A stretch of 64,000 nucleotides of DNA from Gemmatimonadales bacterium (lineage in GTDB: Bacteria; Gemmatimonadota; Gemmatimonadetes; Gemmatimonadales; GWC2-71-9). Position numbers and translations under genes: made by a program. The DNA lies in the NCBI GenBank assembly GCA_036500345.1, contig DASYCE010000007.1, forward strand, positions 248,001 to 312,000, read 5' to 3'. This document shows, piece by piece, positions 1-12,598 of this stretch; position 1 is the stretch's first letter, and each line of letters begins with the position of its first letter. The notes under the pieces are model-generated. The model saw only the letters and a list, made by a program, of their open reading frames with translations, was not told the DNA's origin and did not search any database.

Positions 1-293
1 GTGAAGGTGTCGGGAACGAGACCGACATAGGTGACCGGAAAGGTGCGGATGCCATCGCTGATGGAGAAATCAACCCGCTCGTGCGCCGGATCACGATGGA
101 TCGATCCCGGCACGACCTTCGCGCTCACCTTGACGCCGACATCGTAGAAATGCGGATCCGAGGCGCTGCGCGCAGCGAGTTGCGTGGGGGTGAGAAAGTA
201 GGTGCCGGTCTGCTTGATACCTTCGGTGATCATCAGCACTACGCAGGCCACAATCACGGTTGCACCGACTGCGAACTTCGTCCCTGGCTTCAT
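1..293 (-). CDS. ccmE: Cytochrome c maturation protein CcmE (partial, C-terminus beyond window)
   Basis: This gene reads leftward off the window edge, so only about the first 97 residues are present. CcmE is the periplasmic, membrane-anchored heme chaperone of system I cytochrome c maturation; it carries heme from CcmC to the CcmF/H lyase. The visible part has an N-terminal membrane segment (about residues 6-22), then the typical OB-fold stretch with VVPGSIHRD, VDFSISDG, FPVTYVG and LVPDTF, which match the family's GSV.RD, V.F.V.DG, V.Y.G and LPDLF signatures. The heme-binding His region is not in the window. The ATG lies 28 bases after the glpK stop. A TATATT box 7 bases before the start suggests its own promoter. 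A c-type cytochrome near 51 kb fits a need for this pathway. Confidence 0.85.
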   Translation of the reverse strand, partial: MKPGTKFAVGATVIVACVVLMITEGIKQTGTYFLTPTQLAARSASDPHFYDVGVKVSAKVVPGSIHRDPAHERVDFSISDGIRTFPVTYVGLVPDTF

Positions 294-300
294 GGCCCGG

Positions 301-306
301 AATATA
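301..306 (-). promoter_or_regulatory. Probable -10 element of ccmE (leaderless)
   Basis: TATATT on the minus strand, 7 bases before the ccmE ATG. There is no room for an ordinary Shine-Dalgarno leader, so the transcript would start at or next to the start codon. I see no convincing -35 box. Confidence 0.45.
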
Positions 307-321
307 GTGCCGTGGTGCGCG

Positions 322-1815
322 CTAGCGTGTCCGCGCCCGACCGTCCGCAACGCCGCCCGGCCAGCTCGCCCAGGCGAGTGCGGTGTCGACTGCGCGGCGC
401 CATTCACGGCGTGCCTGCTCCCGCCACGACGCGTCCCGCCGTGGCTCGAACACCGTTGTTTCCCCGCTCTCGGCTGCCGATGGGAGCGACGCGCCGATGC
501 CGATGGCGGCGAGGCGGGCAGCACCCAGCGCGGTGAGTTCGATCGCGGCGGGGCGCTCGACGGGAATACCCAGCAGGTCGGCCTGGTACTGCATCAGCCA
601 GTCATTCTGCGCCGCGCCGCCATCGACGCGCAGCACCGTGACGCCCCCCATGACCTCGACGAGATCCGCGGCGCTGTGCGCAATCGCTTCGAGCGTCGCC
701 CGGACCAGATGTGCCCGGCCGACGCCTCGCGTCACACCGGTGATCACGCCGCGCGCCTCGGCGTTCCAGTGCGGCGCCCCGAGGCCGGCGAGCGCGGGGA
801 CGAAGGTCACGCCACCTGCGTCGACGACGCTCGCCGCGAGTGCCGCAGTTTCGGCGGCGCTCTCGATGAGACCAAGACCATCGCGCAGCCACTGCACCGC
901 CGCGCCGGCAATGAAGACACTCCCCTCGAGTGCCCATGCGCGCGCGCCAGAGCGGTTCGCCGCGATGGTCGCAAGGATCCCGGGCGCGGGTGCGGGAGGG
1001 TTCGCGTCGCCGCTGTGGCGGAGAAGAAAGGCCCCGGTCCCGTAGGTGATCTTGCTCGATCCCGGCTCGGTGCATCCGTGGCCGAAGAGCGCCGCCTGCT
1101 GATCGCCGGCGAGCCCGGTGATCGGGATCGGCGTGCCGAACCACGTCGCCTCTGCCAGACCGACGTGTCCGGCGCTCGGCACCACCGCCGGAAGGATCGC
1201 GCGGGGAATACCAAAGAGCTCGAGCATCTCGTTGTCCCAGTCGCCGGTCGCGAGGTCGGCGAGCAAGGTTCGCGACGAATTGGTCGGATCGGTCACATGC
1301 ACCGCGCCACCGGTGAGTCGCGCTATCAGCCACGTCTCCACCGTCCCGGCGCAGAGCTCGCCGCGAACCGCCCGGCGCGCAACATCGGGATCGCGCAGGA
1401 GCCATTCGAGCTTGGTGGCTGAGAAATAGGGATCGAGCAGCAGGCCGGTTCGAGCGCGCACCCGCGGTTCGACCCCGGCGGCACGCAGCCCGGCGCAGCG
1501 CGTGGTGGTGCGCCGGTCCTGCCACACGATCGCCGGGGCGATCGGAGCCAGCGTCTGCCGGTCCCAGAGCACCACGGTCTCGCGCTGGTTGGTGATCCCG
1601 ATCGCCGCGATCGCGACACCCGCCGCAGCCAGCGCGTCCCGTCCCGCCGCCACGGTGGCCGTCACGAGGATCTCCGGATCATGCTCCACCCAACCCGGCG
1701 ACGGATACGACTGCGGAATCTCGCGATAGCCGCGGCCGAGGACCGTCCCGTCGGCGCCGAAGACGAGCGCCGTCGAGCCGGTGGTTCCCTGATCGAGCGC
1801 GACGATATTGGGCAT
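322..1815 (-). CDS. glpK: Glycerol kinase
   Basis: FGGY-family sugar kinase that phosphorylates glycerol to sn-glycerol 3-phosphate in the cytoplasm. The 497 residues match the family length of about 500. The N-terminus has the ATPase phosphate-1 loop DQGTTGS (residues 7-13), followed by the glycerol-kinase hallmarks WVEHDPEIL, GITNQRETVVLWDR and VWQDRRT. The C-terminal half has YGTGAFLL and the FGGY signature region DGGAAQNDWLMQYQADLLG. I chose the ATG at 1815 because homology starts at MPNIVALDQGTTG; upstream in-frame starts would only add unrelated residues. It is divergent from the enoyl-CoA hydratase gene and shares a palindromic promoter with it. No glycerol facilitator or glpD is adjacent. 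Confidence 0.95.
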   Translation of the reverse strand: MPNIVALDQGTTGSTALVFGADGTVLGRGYREIPQSYPSPGWVEHDPEILVTATVAAGRDALAAAGVAIAAIGITNQRETVVLWDRQTLAPIAPAIVWQDRRTTTRCAGLRAAGVEPRVRARTGLLLDPYFSATKLEWLLRDPDVARRAVRGELCAGTVETWLIARLTGGAVHVTDPTNSSRTLLADLATGDWDNEMLELFGIPRAILPAVVPSAGHVGLAEATWFGTPIPITGLAGDQQAALFGHGCTEPGSSKITYGTGAFLLRHSGDANPPAPAPGILATIAANRSGARAWALEGSVFIAGAAVQWLRDGLGLIESAAETAALAASVVDAGGVTFVPALAGLGAPHWNAEARGVITGVTRGVGRAHLVRATLEAIAHSAADLVEVMGGVTVLRVDGGAAQNDWLMQYQADLLGIPVERPAAIELTALGAARLAAIGIGASLPSAAESGETTVFEPRRDASWREQARREWRRAVDTALAWASWPGGVADGRARTR

Positions 1816-1829
1816 TGGAGTCCATCGCG

Positions 1830-1850
1830 AAGATAGCAATCCGCTATCTT
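1830..1850. promoter_or_regulatory. Palindromic divergent promoter between glpK and the enoyl-CoA hydratase gene
   Basis: An inverted repeat AGATAGC-aatcc-GCTATCT (1831-1849) places a TATCTT hexamer on each strand: 1845-1850 on plus and 1835-1830 on minus. The plus hexamer is 5 bases before the GTG of the hydratase gene. The minus hexamer is 14 bases before the glpK ATG. The symmetry could equally be a repressor operator. Confidence 0.5.
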
Positions 1851-1855
1851 TGTGG

Positions 1856-2641
1856 GTGCCTTATTCAACCTTGCTCTTTGACCTCACCGACGACGGGATC
1901 GGGCTCGTCACCTTCAACCGTCCCGACAAACTCAACGCCCTCAACGCGACGGTCATCGCCGAACTTGGCGCCCTGATCCAGGACGCCTCCCGCGACGATG
2001 GCGTACGCGGATTGATCCTCACCGGAAGCGGCCCCAAGGCGTTCATCGCCGGGGCCGACATCTCCGAGCTGGCAGAGGTCAATGGCAGTGAAGGGATCGA
2101 TCTTGCGAAGCGCGGTTCGCGGGTCCTGCGGGAAATCGAGCGGCTCCCGAAACCGGTGATCGCTGCCATCAACGGCTTTGCCCTTGGCGGCGGCTGCGAG
2201 CTTGCCATGGCGTGCCATATCCGGCTTGCCGCGCCCAACGCCAGGTTTGCCCAGCCCGAAGTCAAGCTGGGGCTGATCCCGGGATTCGGTGGCACCGTGC
2301 GCCTGCCGCGACTCGTCGGTCGTGGCCGCGCCACCGAGTTGCTGATTTCCGGTGCGATGATCGACGCCGAGGAAGCCGCGCGCATCGGGCTGGTGAACCG
2401 CGTCGTCCCCGCCGAGTCGCTGGTGGATGACGCGCGCGCGCTGATGCGCACCATTCTCGCGCAGGGTCCGCTGGCAGTGCGGCTCTGCCTGCAGGCCGTC
2501 GACGGCACCCTCGACCGTCCGCTCGACGAGGCGCTGGCCCTCGAAGCGAAGCTCTTCGGCGATGCCTGTGCCAGTGCCGACAAGGCGGAAGGCACGCGGG
2601 CGTTCCTGGAGAAGCGACCCGCGGTGTTTCGCGGTCGGTGA
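1856..2641 (+). CDS. Enoyl-CoA hydratase / isomerase family protein
   Basis: Crotonase-fold enzyme of 261 residues, most likely adding water to trans-2-enoyl-CoA in fatty-acid beta-oxidation. The oxyanion-hole segments are AFIAGADISEL (about residue 62) and NGFALGGGCELAMAC (about 105). Both catalytic glutamates of the hydratase class are present, in GGGCELAMAC and in AQPEVKLGLIPGFGGT. I chose the GTG at 1856 because the family N-terminus begins just after it and a -10-like TATCTT lies 5 bases upstream. The longer upstream reading frame overlaps the divergent promoter. The stop is 4 bases before the recF start, so the two are probably cotranscribed, an unusual partner for recF. The substrate cannot be read from sequence. 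Confidence 0.9.
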   Translation: MPYSTLLFDLTDDGIGLVTFNRPDKLNALNATVIAELGALIQDASRDDGVRGLILTGSGPKAFIAGADISELAEVNGSEGIDLAKRGSRVLREIERLPKPVIAAINGFALGGGCELAMACHIRLAAPNARFAQPEVKLGLIPGFGGTVRLPRLVGRGRATELLISGAMIDAEEAARIGLVNRVVPAESLVDDARALMRTILAQGPLAVRLCLQAVDGTLDRPLDEALALEAKLFGDACASADKAEGTRAFLEKRPAVFRGR

Positions 2642-2645
2642 CCCG

Positions 2646-3728
2646 GTGCGGGCAGTCTCGCTCGTGGTGCGGTCGTTCCGGAATCTTGCCGACGCCACGA
2701 TCGACCTTCCGGAATCCGGCATTGCGCTGGTCGGGCCCAACGGCCAGGGGAAGACGAACTGTCTCGAGGCGCTCGCCTATCCGGTCCTCTTCCGGTCGGT
2801 GCGCGGTGCTGCAGATCGGGAGATCCCGCGATTCGGCGGACCGGGATTTCACGTGGCCGTCACGACAGATGCCGGCTCGACGATCGCCGCAACATACGCC
2901 GCGGCGGAACGCAGGAAGCGAATCGCAGTCGACGGCGAGGAGCAGCCGACGATCACCGCCGCCATCGGGCAATGGCTGGTGGTGGGCTTCTTTCCCACCG
3001 ACCTTGCCCTGGTGCAGGGCGGCGCGTCGGAGCGGCGGCGCTGGATCGACCGGATGCTGTCACTCGCCGATCGCGAGTACCTCGATGCGTTGCTCCGGTA
3101 TCGCTCTGCGCTGGCGCAACGGAACGCGGCGCTGCGTCACGGCGATGCGGCAACAGCGGTGGCGTTCGATCCTGCGCTCGCGCGCGGCGGTTCGTTCGTG
3201 ACGAGCCGGCGCCGGCAGTGGGTACGCAGTGCCGACACGACCTGGCGGCAGGAGCTCGACGCGCTGGGCGAAGGAACGCCGGTGGCGCTGCGGTATCGCG
3301 GCGACGAGGCACTCGAGGACGCCGCCGCATGGGAGGAACGATTGGAGAGTGCGTTGCCGCGAGACCTGCAGCGGGGACAGACCCACGTCGGCCCGCATCG
3401 CGACGACGTCGTCCTCGGCCTCGGCGGCCATGCACTGCGCGACTACGGATCGACCGGTCAGCAGCGCTCGGCCGCTGTGGCGCTGCGCCTGATGGAACTC
3501 GAGACGCTCGCGACGTCACGTGGCGTCCGCCCGACGCTGCTGGTGGACGATGTCTTTGCGGAGCTCGATGTCGACCGGCAACGACGGCTCGCTGCGCGGC
3601 TCGCGGCAAAGCCGGGACAGCGGATCGTCACCGCACCGCGCGCAGCCGAGATCCCGACGGAACTCGATCTCCCCCGGTGGACGATGCACCACGGCGTCCT
3701 CCGTGCCGGTGAAGGGACCGCGGCGTGA
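2646..3728 (+). CDS. recF: DNA replication and repair protein RecF
   Basis: SMC-like ATPase of 360 residues that binds single-/double-strand junctions and helps load RecA at gaps with RecO and RecR. Walker A is GPNGQGKT (residues 30-37), followed by the RecF-typical NCLEAL. The ABC signature is STGQQRSAAVALRLMELE (about 275) and Walker B is LLVDDVFAELD (about 298-308). The downstream order recF, DciA-like gene, gyrB is that of many bacterial origin regions, but dnaA and dnaN are absent here and an enoyl-CoA hydratase gene lies upstream instead. GTG start, because the family N-terminus (VSLVVRSFRNL) begins within a few residues of it. Confidence 0.93.
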   Translation: MRAVSLVVRSFRNLADATIDLPESGIALVGPNGQGKTNCLEALAYPVLFRSVRGAADREIPRFGGPGFHVAVTTDAGSTIAATYAAAERRKRIAVDGEEQPTITAAIGQWLVVGFFPTDLALVQGGASERRRWIDRMLSLADREYLDALLRYRSALAQRNAALRHGDAATAVAFDPALARGGSFVTSRRRQWVRSADTTWRQELDALGEGTPVALRYRGDEALEDAAAWEERLESALPRDLQRGQTHVGPHRDDVVLGLGGHALRDYGSTGQQRSAAVALRLMELETLATSRGVRPTLLVDDVFAELDVDRQRRLAARLAAKPGQRIVTAPRAAEIPTELDLPRWTMHHGVLRAGEGTAA

Positions 3729-4039
3729 AGGAGACCAAGGGCCCTCTCCCGATCGGCGATGTTCTTGGCACTTGGATCGCGCGGCACGGCATGGCGCGGC
3801 GCTTCGACCTGGTCAACGCCGTCGAGGCGTGGCCTGACGCCGTCGGTCCGCAGATTGCCGCTGTCACCCGGGCGATCTCGGTCGCGCCGGACGGCACCTT
3901 GATGGTTCGCGTGACGACGCACTCCTGGGCCACCGAGCTCGGCTTGATGGCCCCGCGGATCCTGGCCCGGCTCAACGGGTCGAAACGTGGACGCGTGCTG
4001 CACATCCGCTGGCTGGTTGGTCCGCTCGACCGACCCTGA
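3725..4039 (+). CDS. DUF721 / DciA-like protein
   Basis: Small protein of 104 residues with the DUF721 pattern: an N-terminal helix region (IGDVLGTWIARHGMARRF), the conserved AWPDAVGPQIAAVTRA, then VRVTTHSWATELGLM and a C-terminal KH-like end. DUF721 proteins between recF and gyrB are DciA, which helps load the replicative helicase DnaB in bacteria lacking DnaC. The GTG start overlaps the recF stop (GTGA), suggesting translational coupling. The family is assigned from pattern and context; function in this organism is inferred. Confidence 0.8.
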   Translation: MKETKGPLPIGDVLGTWIARHGMARRFDLVNAVEAWPDAVGPQIAAVTRAISVAPDGTLMVRVTTHSWATELGLMAPRILARLNGSKRGRVLHIRWLVGPLDRP

Positions 4040-5989
<1,950 letters not shown>

Positions 5990-6017
5990 CGCTCTCGCGC
6001 GGCGGGAGGACCAGTAG

Positions 6018-6060
6018 CGACAGCAGCGAACGACACTGGTTCGCTGCTGTCGTTTTTGTT
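6018..6060 (+). terminator. Rho-independent terminator of gyrB
   Basis: Perfect 14-bp stem (CGACAGCAGCGAAC / GTTCGCTGCTGTCG) with loop gacactg, followed by TTTTTGTT. It lies 29 bases after the gyrB stop and just beyond the stop of the converging minus-strand gene, so it may serve both. It is the clearest intrinsic terminator in the window. Confidence 0.92.
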
Positions 6061-6061
6061 A

Positions 6062-6310
6062 CTACAGTATCCCCGGCATCGGCGAGTGCCCGCTTCCGGG
6101 GCCCCAATCGTCGGTGTCGTCGTCGACCGCGTCCGCCGCGGCGCGCGCATCGGGATCGTCCTTCACCGCCCGCTCCGCCTCGGTGAGTTCGTCGGCGTCG
6201 ACCGGCGTATCCACGTCGTCTTCGGGCGCAATCGGCTTCCCCTTCCCCAGCCCCAGGAGCCAGATCAGGAACGCGCCGATCAGAGCCACTGTCACCCAGA
6301 TCCCTACCAT
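6062..6310 (-). CDS. Small acidic membrane-anchored protein, unknown function
   Basis: 82 residues: one N-terminal membrane helix (about residues 2-21, WVTVALIGAFLIWLLGLG), a short basic stretch, then a strongly acidic, probably disordered tail rich in Asp, Glu and Ala. I do not recognise a family. Its ATG follows directly on the TGA of the nucleoside phosphorylase gene, and the AGGAGGA at 6313-6319, lying inside that gene's end, is an excellent Shine-Dalgarno, so the two are cotranscribed and probably coupled. The good ribosome site and normal codon use argue that it is real. Confidence 0.7.
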   Translation of the reverse strand: MVGIWVTVALIGAFLIWLLGLGKGKPIAPEDDVDTPVDADELTEAERAVKDDPDARAAADAVDDDTDDWGPGSGHSPMPGIL

Positions 6311-7645
6311 TCATCCTCCTCGGTATGATGCGGTGCCACCCGCCGTGACGCGCCAGGCGATGAGCGGCAGCGTCTCCGGCGCGACATCGCCAATGTCGAT
6401 CGCCAATTCGATGGCGCGAGCCGCCGCGGCCGCGGCATCGTGGCTCCTGGCGTGAATCGTGGCGACCCGTTGGCCTCGTTGCACTGCGATCCCCGGCTTG
6501 ACCGGCACCTCGAGTCCCACGGCGGGATCAACCGTGTCCGTGACGGTTCGACGGCCGCCACCGAGGTCGATGATGATCCGGCCGAGCGCGCGAGGCTCGA
6601 CCACGGTGACGATGCCGGCCCGCGACGCGAGGACATCGAGGCGTACCGGCGCGGCAGGAAGCTTCCCGGGATGCTCCACTGCTGCAGCGTCACCGCCCTG
6701 CGCCTCGACCATCGCGACGAAGCGTTCGAGTGCCTGGCCGGAACTGATCGTCGATTCGAGCCGGCGCCGCGCTGCCGCAGCGTCGTCCTCCGCACCGGCG
6801 AGGAGCAGCATCTCCGTGCCGAGGGCAAAGGTGACTTCCATGAGGTCGGCCGGGCCGTCGCCCCGGAGGCCGGCGATCGCCTCGACCACTTCGAGCGCGT
6901 TGCCGCAGGCGATCCCGAGCGGCCGGTCCATCGCCGTGAGGAGTGCGACCGTCCGGCAGCCGCGCGCCTCGCCGAGCGCGATCATCGTGCGGGCGAGTTC
7001 GAGTGCGCGCTCGGGATCGGGAAGAAAGGCCCCGGAGCCGATCTTCACGTCGAGGACGAGGCCGTTCAGGTCTTCAGCCAGTTTCTTCGACATGATGCTG
7101 GCACTGATGAGCGGGATCGATTCGACGGTGGCGGTGACGTCGCGCAGCGCGTAGAGCTTCCGGTCCGCGGGAGCGATATCGTCGGTCTGCCCGATCATCG
7201 CGACCCCAAGTGTGCGGACCTGTCGTTCGGCGTCGCGCAGCGGCAGCGTGGTGCGCATTCCGGGAATCGCTTCGAGCTTGTCGAGGGTTCCCCCCGTGTG
7301 GCCGAGGCCGCGCCCCGACATCATCGGGACGAGGACGCCGCACGCGGCGAGCATCGGCGCGAGAAGCAGCGAGGTCTTGTCGCCGACGCCACCGGTCGAG
7401 TGCTTGTCGATTCTTGGGCGGTGCTCGCCGTCAAAGCGCAACGAATCGCCGGAACGACGCATCGCATCGGTGAGCGCGGCGAGTTCGTCGGTCGTCAGGC
7501 CGCGAAAGAAGACCGCCATCGCCATCGCGGCCATCTGATAATCGGGGACCTCGCCGGCGGTGTAGGCTGCGATCAACGCCCGCCACTCATCTTCCGAGAG
7601 CGTGCCGCCGTCTCGCTTGCGTTCAATCAGGCGCGGAACGACCAT
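6311..7645 (-). CDS. deoA: Pyrimidine-nucleoside / thymidine phosphorylase
   Basis: Cytoplasmic salvage enzyme that cleaves thymidine, deoxyuridine or uridine with phosphate to the base and (deoxy)ribose 1-phosphate. The 444 residues match the family. Visible landmarks are EVPDYQMAAMAMAVFFRGL in the N-terminal helical domain, the phosphate/nucleoside site DKHSTGGVGDKTSL (about residue 80), the family signature SGRGLGHTGGTLDKLEAIPG (about 110) and a C-terminal alpha/beta domain. Sequence cannot separate thymidine-specific DeoA from the broader Pdp. It converges on gyrB and heads a two-gene unit with the small membrane protein. Confidence 0.92.
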   Translation of the reverse strand: MVVPRLIERKRDGGTLSEDEWRALIAAYTAGEVPDYQMAAMAMAVFFRGLTTDELAALTDAMRRSGDSLRFDGEHRPRIDKHSTGGVGDKTSLLLAPMLAACGVLVPMMSGRGLGHTGGTLDKLEAIPGMRTTLPLRDAERQVRTLGVAMIGQTDDIAPADRKLYALRDVTATVESIPLISASIMSKKLAEDLNGLVLDVKIGSGAFLPDPERALELARTMIALGEARGCRTVALLTAMDRPLGIACGNALEVVEAIAGLRGDGPADLMEVTFALGTEMLLLAGAEDDAAAARRRLESTISSGQALERFVAMVEAQGGDAAAVEHPGKLPAAPVRLDVLASRAGIVTVVEPRALGRIIIDLGGGRRTVTDTVDPAVGLEVPVKPGIAVQRGQRVATIHARSHDAAAAAARAIELAIDIGDVAPETLPLIAWRVTAGGTASYRGG

Positions 7646-7688
7646 TCACCCCTCGCGCCTGTGTGTTGATTCCGGAAGGATCCCGACC

Positions 7689-10492
<2,804 letters not shown>

Positions 10493-10530
10493 GTTCGCTT
10501 CCCCTCCATTCCAGCAGGTTCGGCGGTCCC

Positions 10531-11094
10531 GTGCAGCGCTACCTCATCGCACCGACATCCCTGCACCGCCTGCGCCGGCGCCTTCTCGCCGCGGGGCCCG
10601 GTGTCGCCGCGGAGATTCTCCACGAGGCGGGGTATGGCACCGGCGAAGCGCTGGCGGCGGCGTGGGCCGAGCATGTCAGGAAGCGGACCGGACTGAGCGA
10701 TCCCGGGGAGCTCGATGCCGGATGGCTCGGTCCGCTCCTCGCCGAACTCTGCCGGGAGATGGGCTGGGGGTCGCTCGAACTGGCGGCGATCGACGAGCGC
10801 GCCCTGGTCGTGTCGTCGGTGGATTGGGCGGAGGCCGAGCCCGGCGCCACCGTCGAACCGGCATGCTACTTCAGCTGCGGTGCCCTCGCGGCATTCTTCA
10901 CAGCGGTCGCCGGATCGGGGAGCGCGTCACCGATCGCGGTGATCGAGGTGGCGTGCCGCTCCCGCGGCGATGACCGCTGTTCGTTCCTCGCGGCGGGTCG
11001 CGATGCACTCGCCGCGGTCTACGACCTCATGGCCGCGGGACGGGACTGGCGCGAGGCGTTCGCGCCGGCGCCCGCCGATCGCTCCATTCAGTGA
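10531..11094 (+). CDS. V4R (4-vinyl reductase) domain protein
   Basis: 187 residues. The C-terminal half has the V4R pattern: EPACYFSCGALAAFFTAVAG, then VIEVACRSRGDDRCSFLAAG, with cysteines spaced as in the family's C..G...C.F motif. V4R domains bind small hydrophobic molecules or metal-linked ligands in transcription regulators, bacteriochlorophyll enzymes and TRAPP-like proteins. There is no DNA-binding or catalytic domain here, so it may be a stand-alone ligand sensor. GTG start at 10531; an alternative would shorten the N-terminus. The gene ends 7 bases inside the converging phosphoribosyltransferase gene. Confidence 0.72.
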   Translation: MQRYLIAPTSLHRLRRRLLAAGPGVAAEILHEAGYGTGEALAAAWAEHVRKRTGLSDPGELDAGWLGPLLAELCREMGWGSLELAAIDERALVVSSVDWAEAEPGATVEPACYFSCGALAAFFTAVAGSGSASPIAVIEVACRSRGDDRCSFLAAGRDALAAVYDLMAAGRDWREAFAPAPADRSIQ

Positions 11095-11597
11095 CCGAAC
11101 TCCGCGCGCAGATCCGCGCGCATCACCAGCTCGCCATTCTCGATCACTTCGCGGTCCCACGGCAGTACGATCGCCTTCTCGCTCATGAAGGCGTGGAAAT
11201 CCGGCTGCCAGTTGCCGGTCTGAAATGAGACCGCGGTCCGAACGCTCGCCGGCTTGACGCCCTGAACCGCGTGCACGGCAAGCTTCATCGTATCGCCGCT
11301 GTCGCAGGTCTCGTCGACGAGGAGCACGCGCTTGCCGCGAAGCGCCGTGGGCGGATCGCTCATCAGCTCGGGATCGCCGTGGTCGTGCGGACGACCGATG
11401 ACGATGGTGCGCAGCTCGCGCTGCAGGATGGAGGCGATGATCGCGGCGGGGATTACCCCGGCCTTGGCGATTCCGACGATCACTTCGGGATCGTAGGCTC
11501 GCGAGACATGGAGCGCGAGCGCACGACAGAGTTCACCAAAGAACGGCCAGTCGACTTCGAGGATTTCGCGGACCGGTGTGGCACGGGAGCGTGACAT
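11088..11597 (-). CDS. Purine-type phosphoribosyltransferase
   Basis: Type I phosphoribosyltransferase of 169 residues. The PRPP loop is VLLVDETCDSGDTMK (residues 91-105), preceded by the pyrophosphate-loop region VGIAKAGVIPAAIIA (about 41) and a flexible hood with RPHDHGDPELMSD. The fold and loop resemble hypoxanthine/xanthine-guanine enzymes that make IMP, XMP or GMP from bases and PRPP. Exact base specificity cannot be read. It has its own promoter (TTGTGG, 17-bp spacer, TAGTTA) and a GGAGG Shine-Dalgarno shortly before the ATG. Confidence 0.82.
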   Translation of the reverse strand: MSRSRATPVREILEVDWPFFGELCRALALHVSRAYDPEVIVGIAKAGVIPAAIIASILQRELRTIVIGRPHDHGDPELMSDPPTALRGKRVLLVDETCDSGDTMKLAVHAVQGVKPASVRTAVSFQTGNWQPDFHAFMSEKAIVLPWDREVIENGELVMRADLRAEFGH

Positions 11598-11645
11598 GAT
11601 GACCTCCGCGTGGGGGCGAATGCTTCGACGATCGCGGACAGCAGG

Positions 11646-11674
11646 TAACTAGCGAGTCGCAGAGCAAGCCACAA
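11646..11674 (-). promoter_or_regulatory. Sigma70-type promoter of the phosphoribosyltransferase gene
   Basis: On the minus strand, TTGTGG (11674-11669) and TAGTTA (11651-11646) with a 17-base spacer. It lies about 50 bases before the start codon, leaving room for the leader and the GGAGG ribosome site. Pattern match only. Confidence 0.45.
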
Positions 11675-11732
11675 GGCGGCGCCACACACCGGTGTCGCGG
11701 GCGCCACGGTAGCCCGGAACCCGCCGATCTCC

Positions 11733-11738
11733 TAACTT
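11733..11738 (+). promoter_or_regulatory. Probable -10 element of the TPR / lipoprotein / acyl-CoA synthetase operon
   Basis: TAACTT, 7 bases before an ATG that opens a 10-codon reading frame (11746-11778) and 36 bases before the TPR gene start. The predicted transcript start falls at or next to that ATG. Confidence 0.4.
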
Positions 11739-11745
11739 TCGCGGA

Positions 11746-11778
11746 ATGTCCCGACCCAACCTGGCATTCCGCGCGTGA
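11746..11778 (+). CDS. Possible 10-codon leader peptide
   Basis: ATG-initiated reading frame encoding MSRPNLAFRA. Its TGA (11776-11778) overlaps the GTG of the TPR gene in the same GTGA arrangement seen between real genes here. A -10-like box 7 bases upstream would make it leaderless. It could feed ribosomes to the GTG start of the next gene, which has no clear Shine-Dalgarno. It could also be chance. Confidence 0.3.
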   Translation: MSRPNLAFRA

Positions 11779-12230
11779 GCTGGTGGAAACGCATCCTCAC
11801 GGGTGACGAGGCCGCGGTCAAACCGCAGCGCCTCGACTACCTCAACGAGGGTCTCGCGCTCGAACGCCAGGGCGACTACGAAGGGGCGATCACGTCGTAC
11901 CAGCTTGCCCTCCGCGATCATCCGACCAACGTGAAGACGCTGCAGTACATCGCGATTGCGCTGTCGCGGACCGGGCGTCGCGAGGAGGCGATCCGGCACT
12001 ACCGGCGGGCGATCGAACTGGCGCCTGATCTCGCCGGCGCCCATTACGGCCTCGCGTTCCTCCTGATCAAGCGCGGCGACACCGAGCGGGCTGCCGATCA
12101 CCTCCGGACCTTCCTGGCCAAGCCTCCGCGCGACCCCGAGATGGCGCGATGGGTCGATTTCGCCCGCGAGACGCTGACGCAGATCGAATCCGGGGCGAGC
12201 CCGGTCTCGGATGCGGAGGCGCCGCGATGA
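11775..12230 (+). CDS. Cytoplasmic TPR-repeat protein
   Basis: 151 residues without a signal peptide. After a short N-terminus (MSWWKRILTGD) there are about three tetratricopeptide repeats: LNEGLALERQGDYEGAITSY, LQYIAIALSRTGRREEAIRH and AHYGLAFLLIKRGDTERAAD. TPRs mediate protein contacts; no partner is evident. The start is GTG, overlapping the stop of a possible 10-codon leader, and the stop overlaps the next gene's ATG (ATGA). Confidence 0.78.
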   Translation: MSWWKRILTGDEAAVKPQRLDYLNEGLALERQGDYEGAITSYQLALRDHPTNVKTLQYIAIALSRTGRREEAIRHYRRAIELAPDLAGAHYGLAFLLIKRGDTERAADHLRTFLAKPPRDPEMARWVDFARETLTQIESGASPVSDAEAPR

Positions 12231-12598
12231 AGCGATGGATCGGAATGATCGGCATCGTCGCCATCGTGGCGGCGTGCAGTGGTCTCCCTGCTTCCGACAA
12301 CGGCGTGGTGGCGCTGGTGGTCACGACGCCCGATTCGTTGAACCTCACCGTCGGCGACTCGCTCACGCTCCGAGCCCACGCGGAGAATCTTCAGGGCGAG
12401 ACGGTGCCGGCCGAGATCGAGTGGCGGACCTCGGATCCCACCCTCGTTTCGGTCGATGCCGCCGGCGTCGTCACCGCCCTGGTTGATACCGCGGCATCGG
12501 CGCACGTCCAGGCCACGGCCGGTGCGCTGGTGTCGAATATCGTGATCATCACGCTGCGTGACACCGCGACCACGGCCGGGCTCCGAGCCCGGCCGTGA
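12227..12598 (+). CDS. Small lipoprotein with bacterial Ig-like (BIG2) domain
   Basis: 123 residues. The N-terminus MKRWIGMIGIVAIVAACSG is a lipoprotein signal with lipobox VAAC, Cys at residue 17. One BIG2-like domain follows: LNLTVGDSLTLRAHAEN, IEWRTSDPTLVSVDAAGVVTAL, typical of surface and adhesive proteins. The protein should sit in the outer membrane facing the periplasm or surface. Its ATG overlaps the TPR stop, and its own stop overlaps the GTG of the acyl-CoA synthetase gene, so three functionally unlike genes are tightly coupled. Confidence 0.8.
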   Translation: MKRWIGMIGIVAIVAACSGLPASDNGVVALVVTTPDSLNLTVGDSLTLRAHAENLQGETVPAEIEWRTSDPTLVSVDAAGVVTALVDTAASAHVQATAGALVSNIVIITLRDTATTAGLRARP

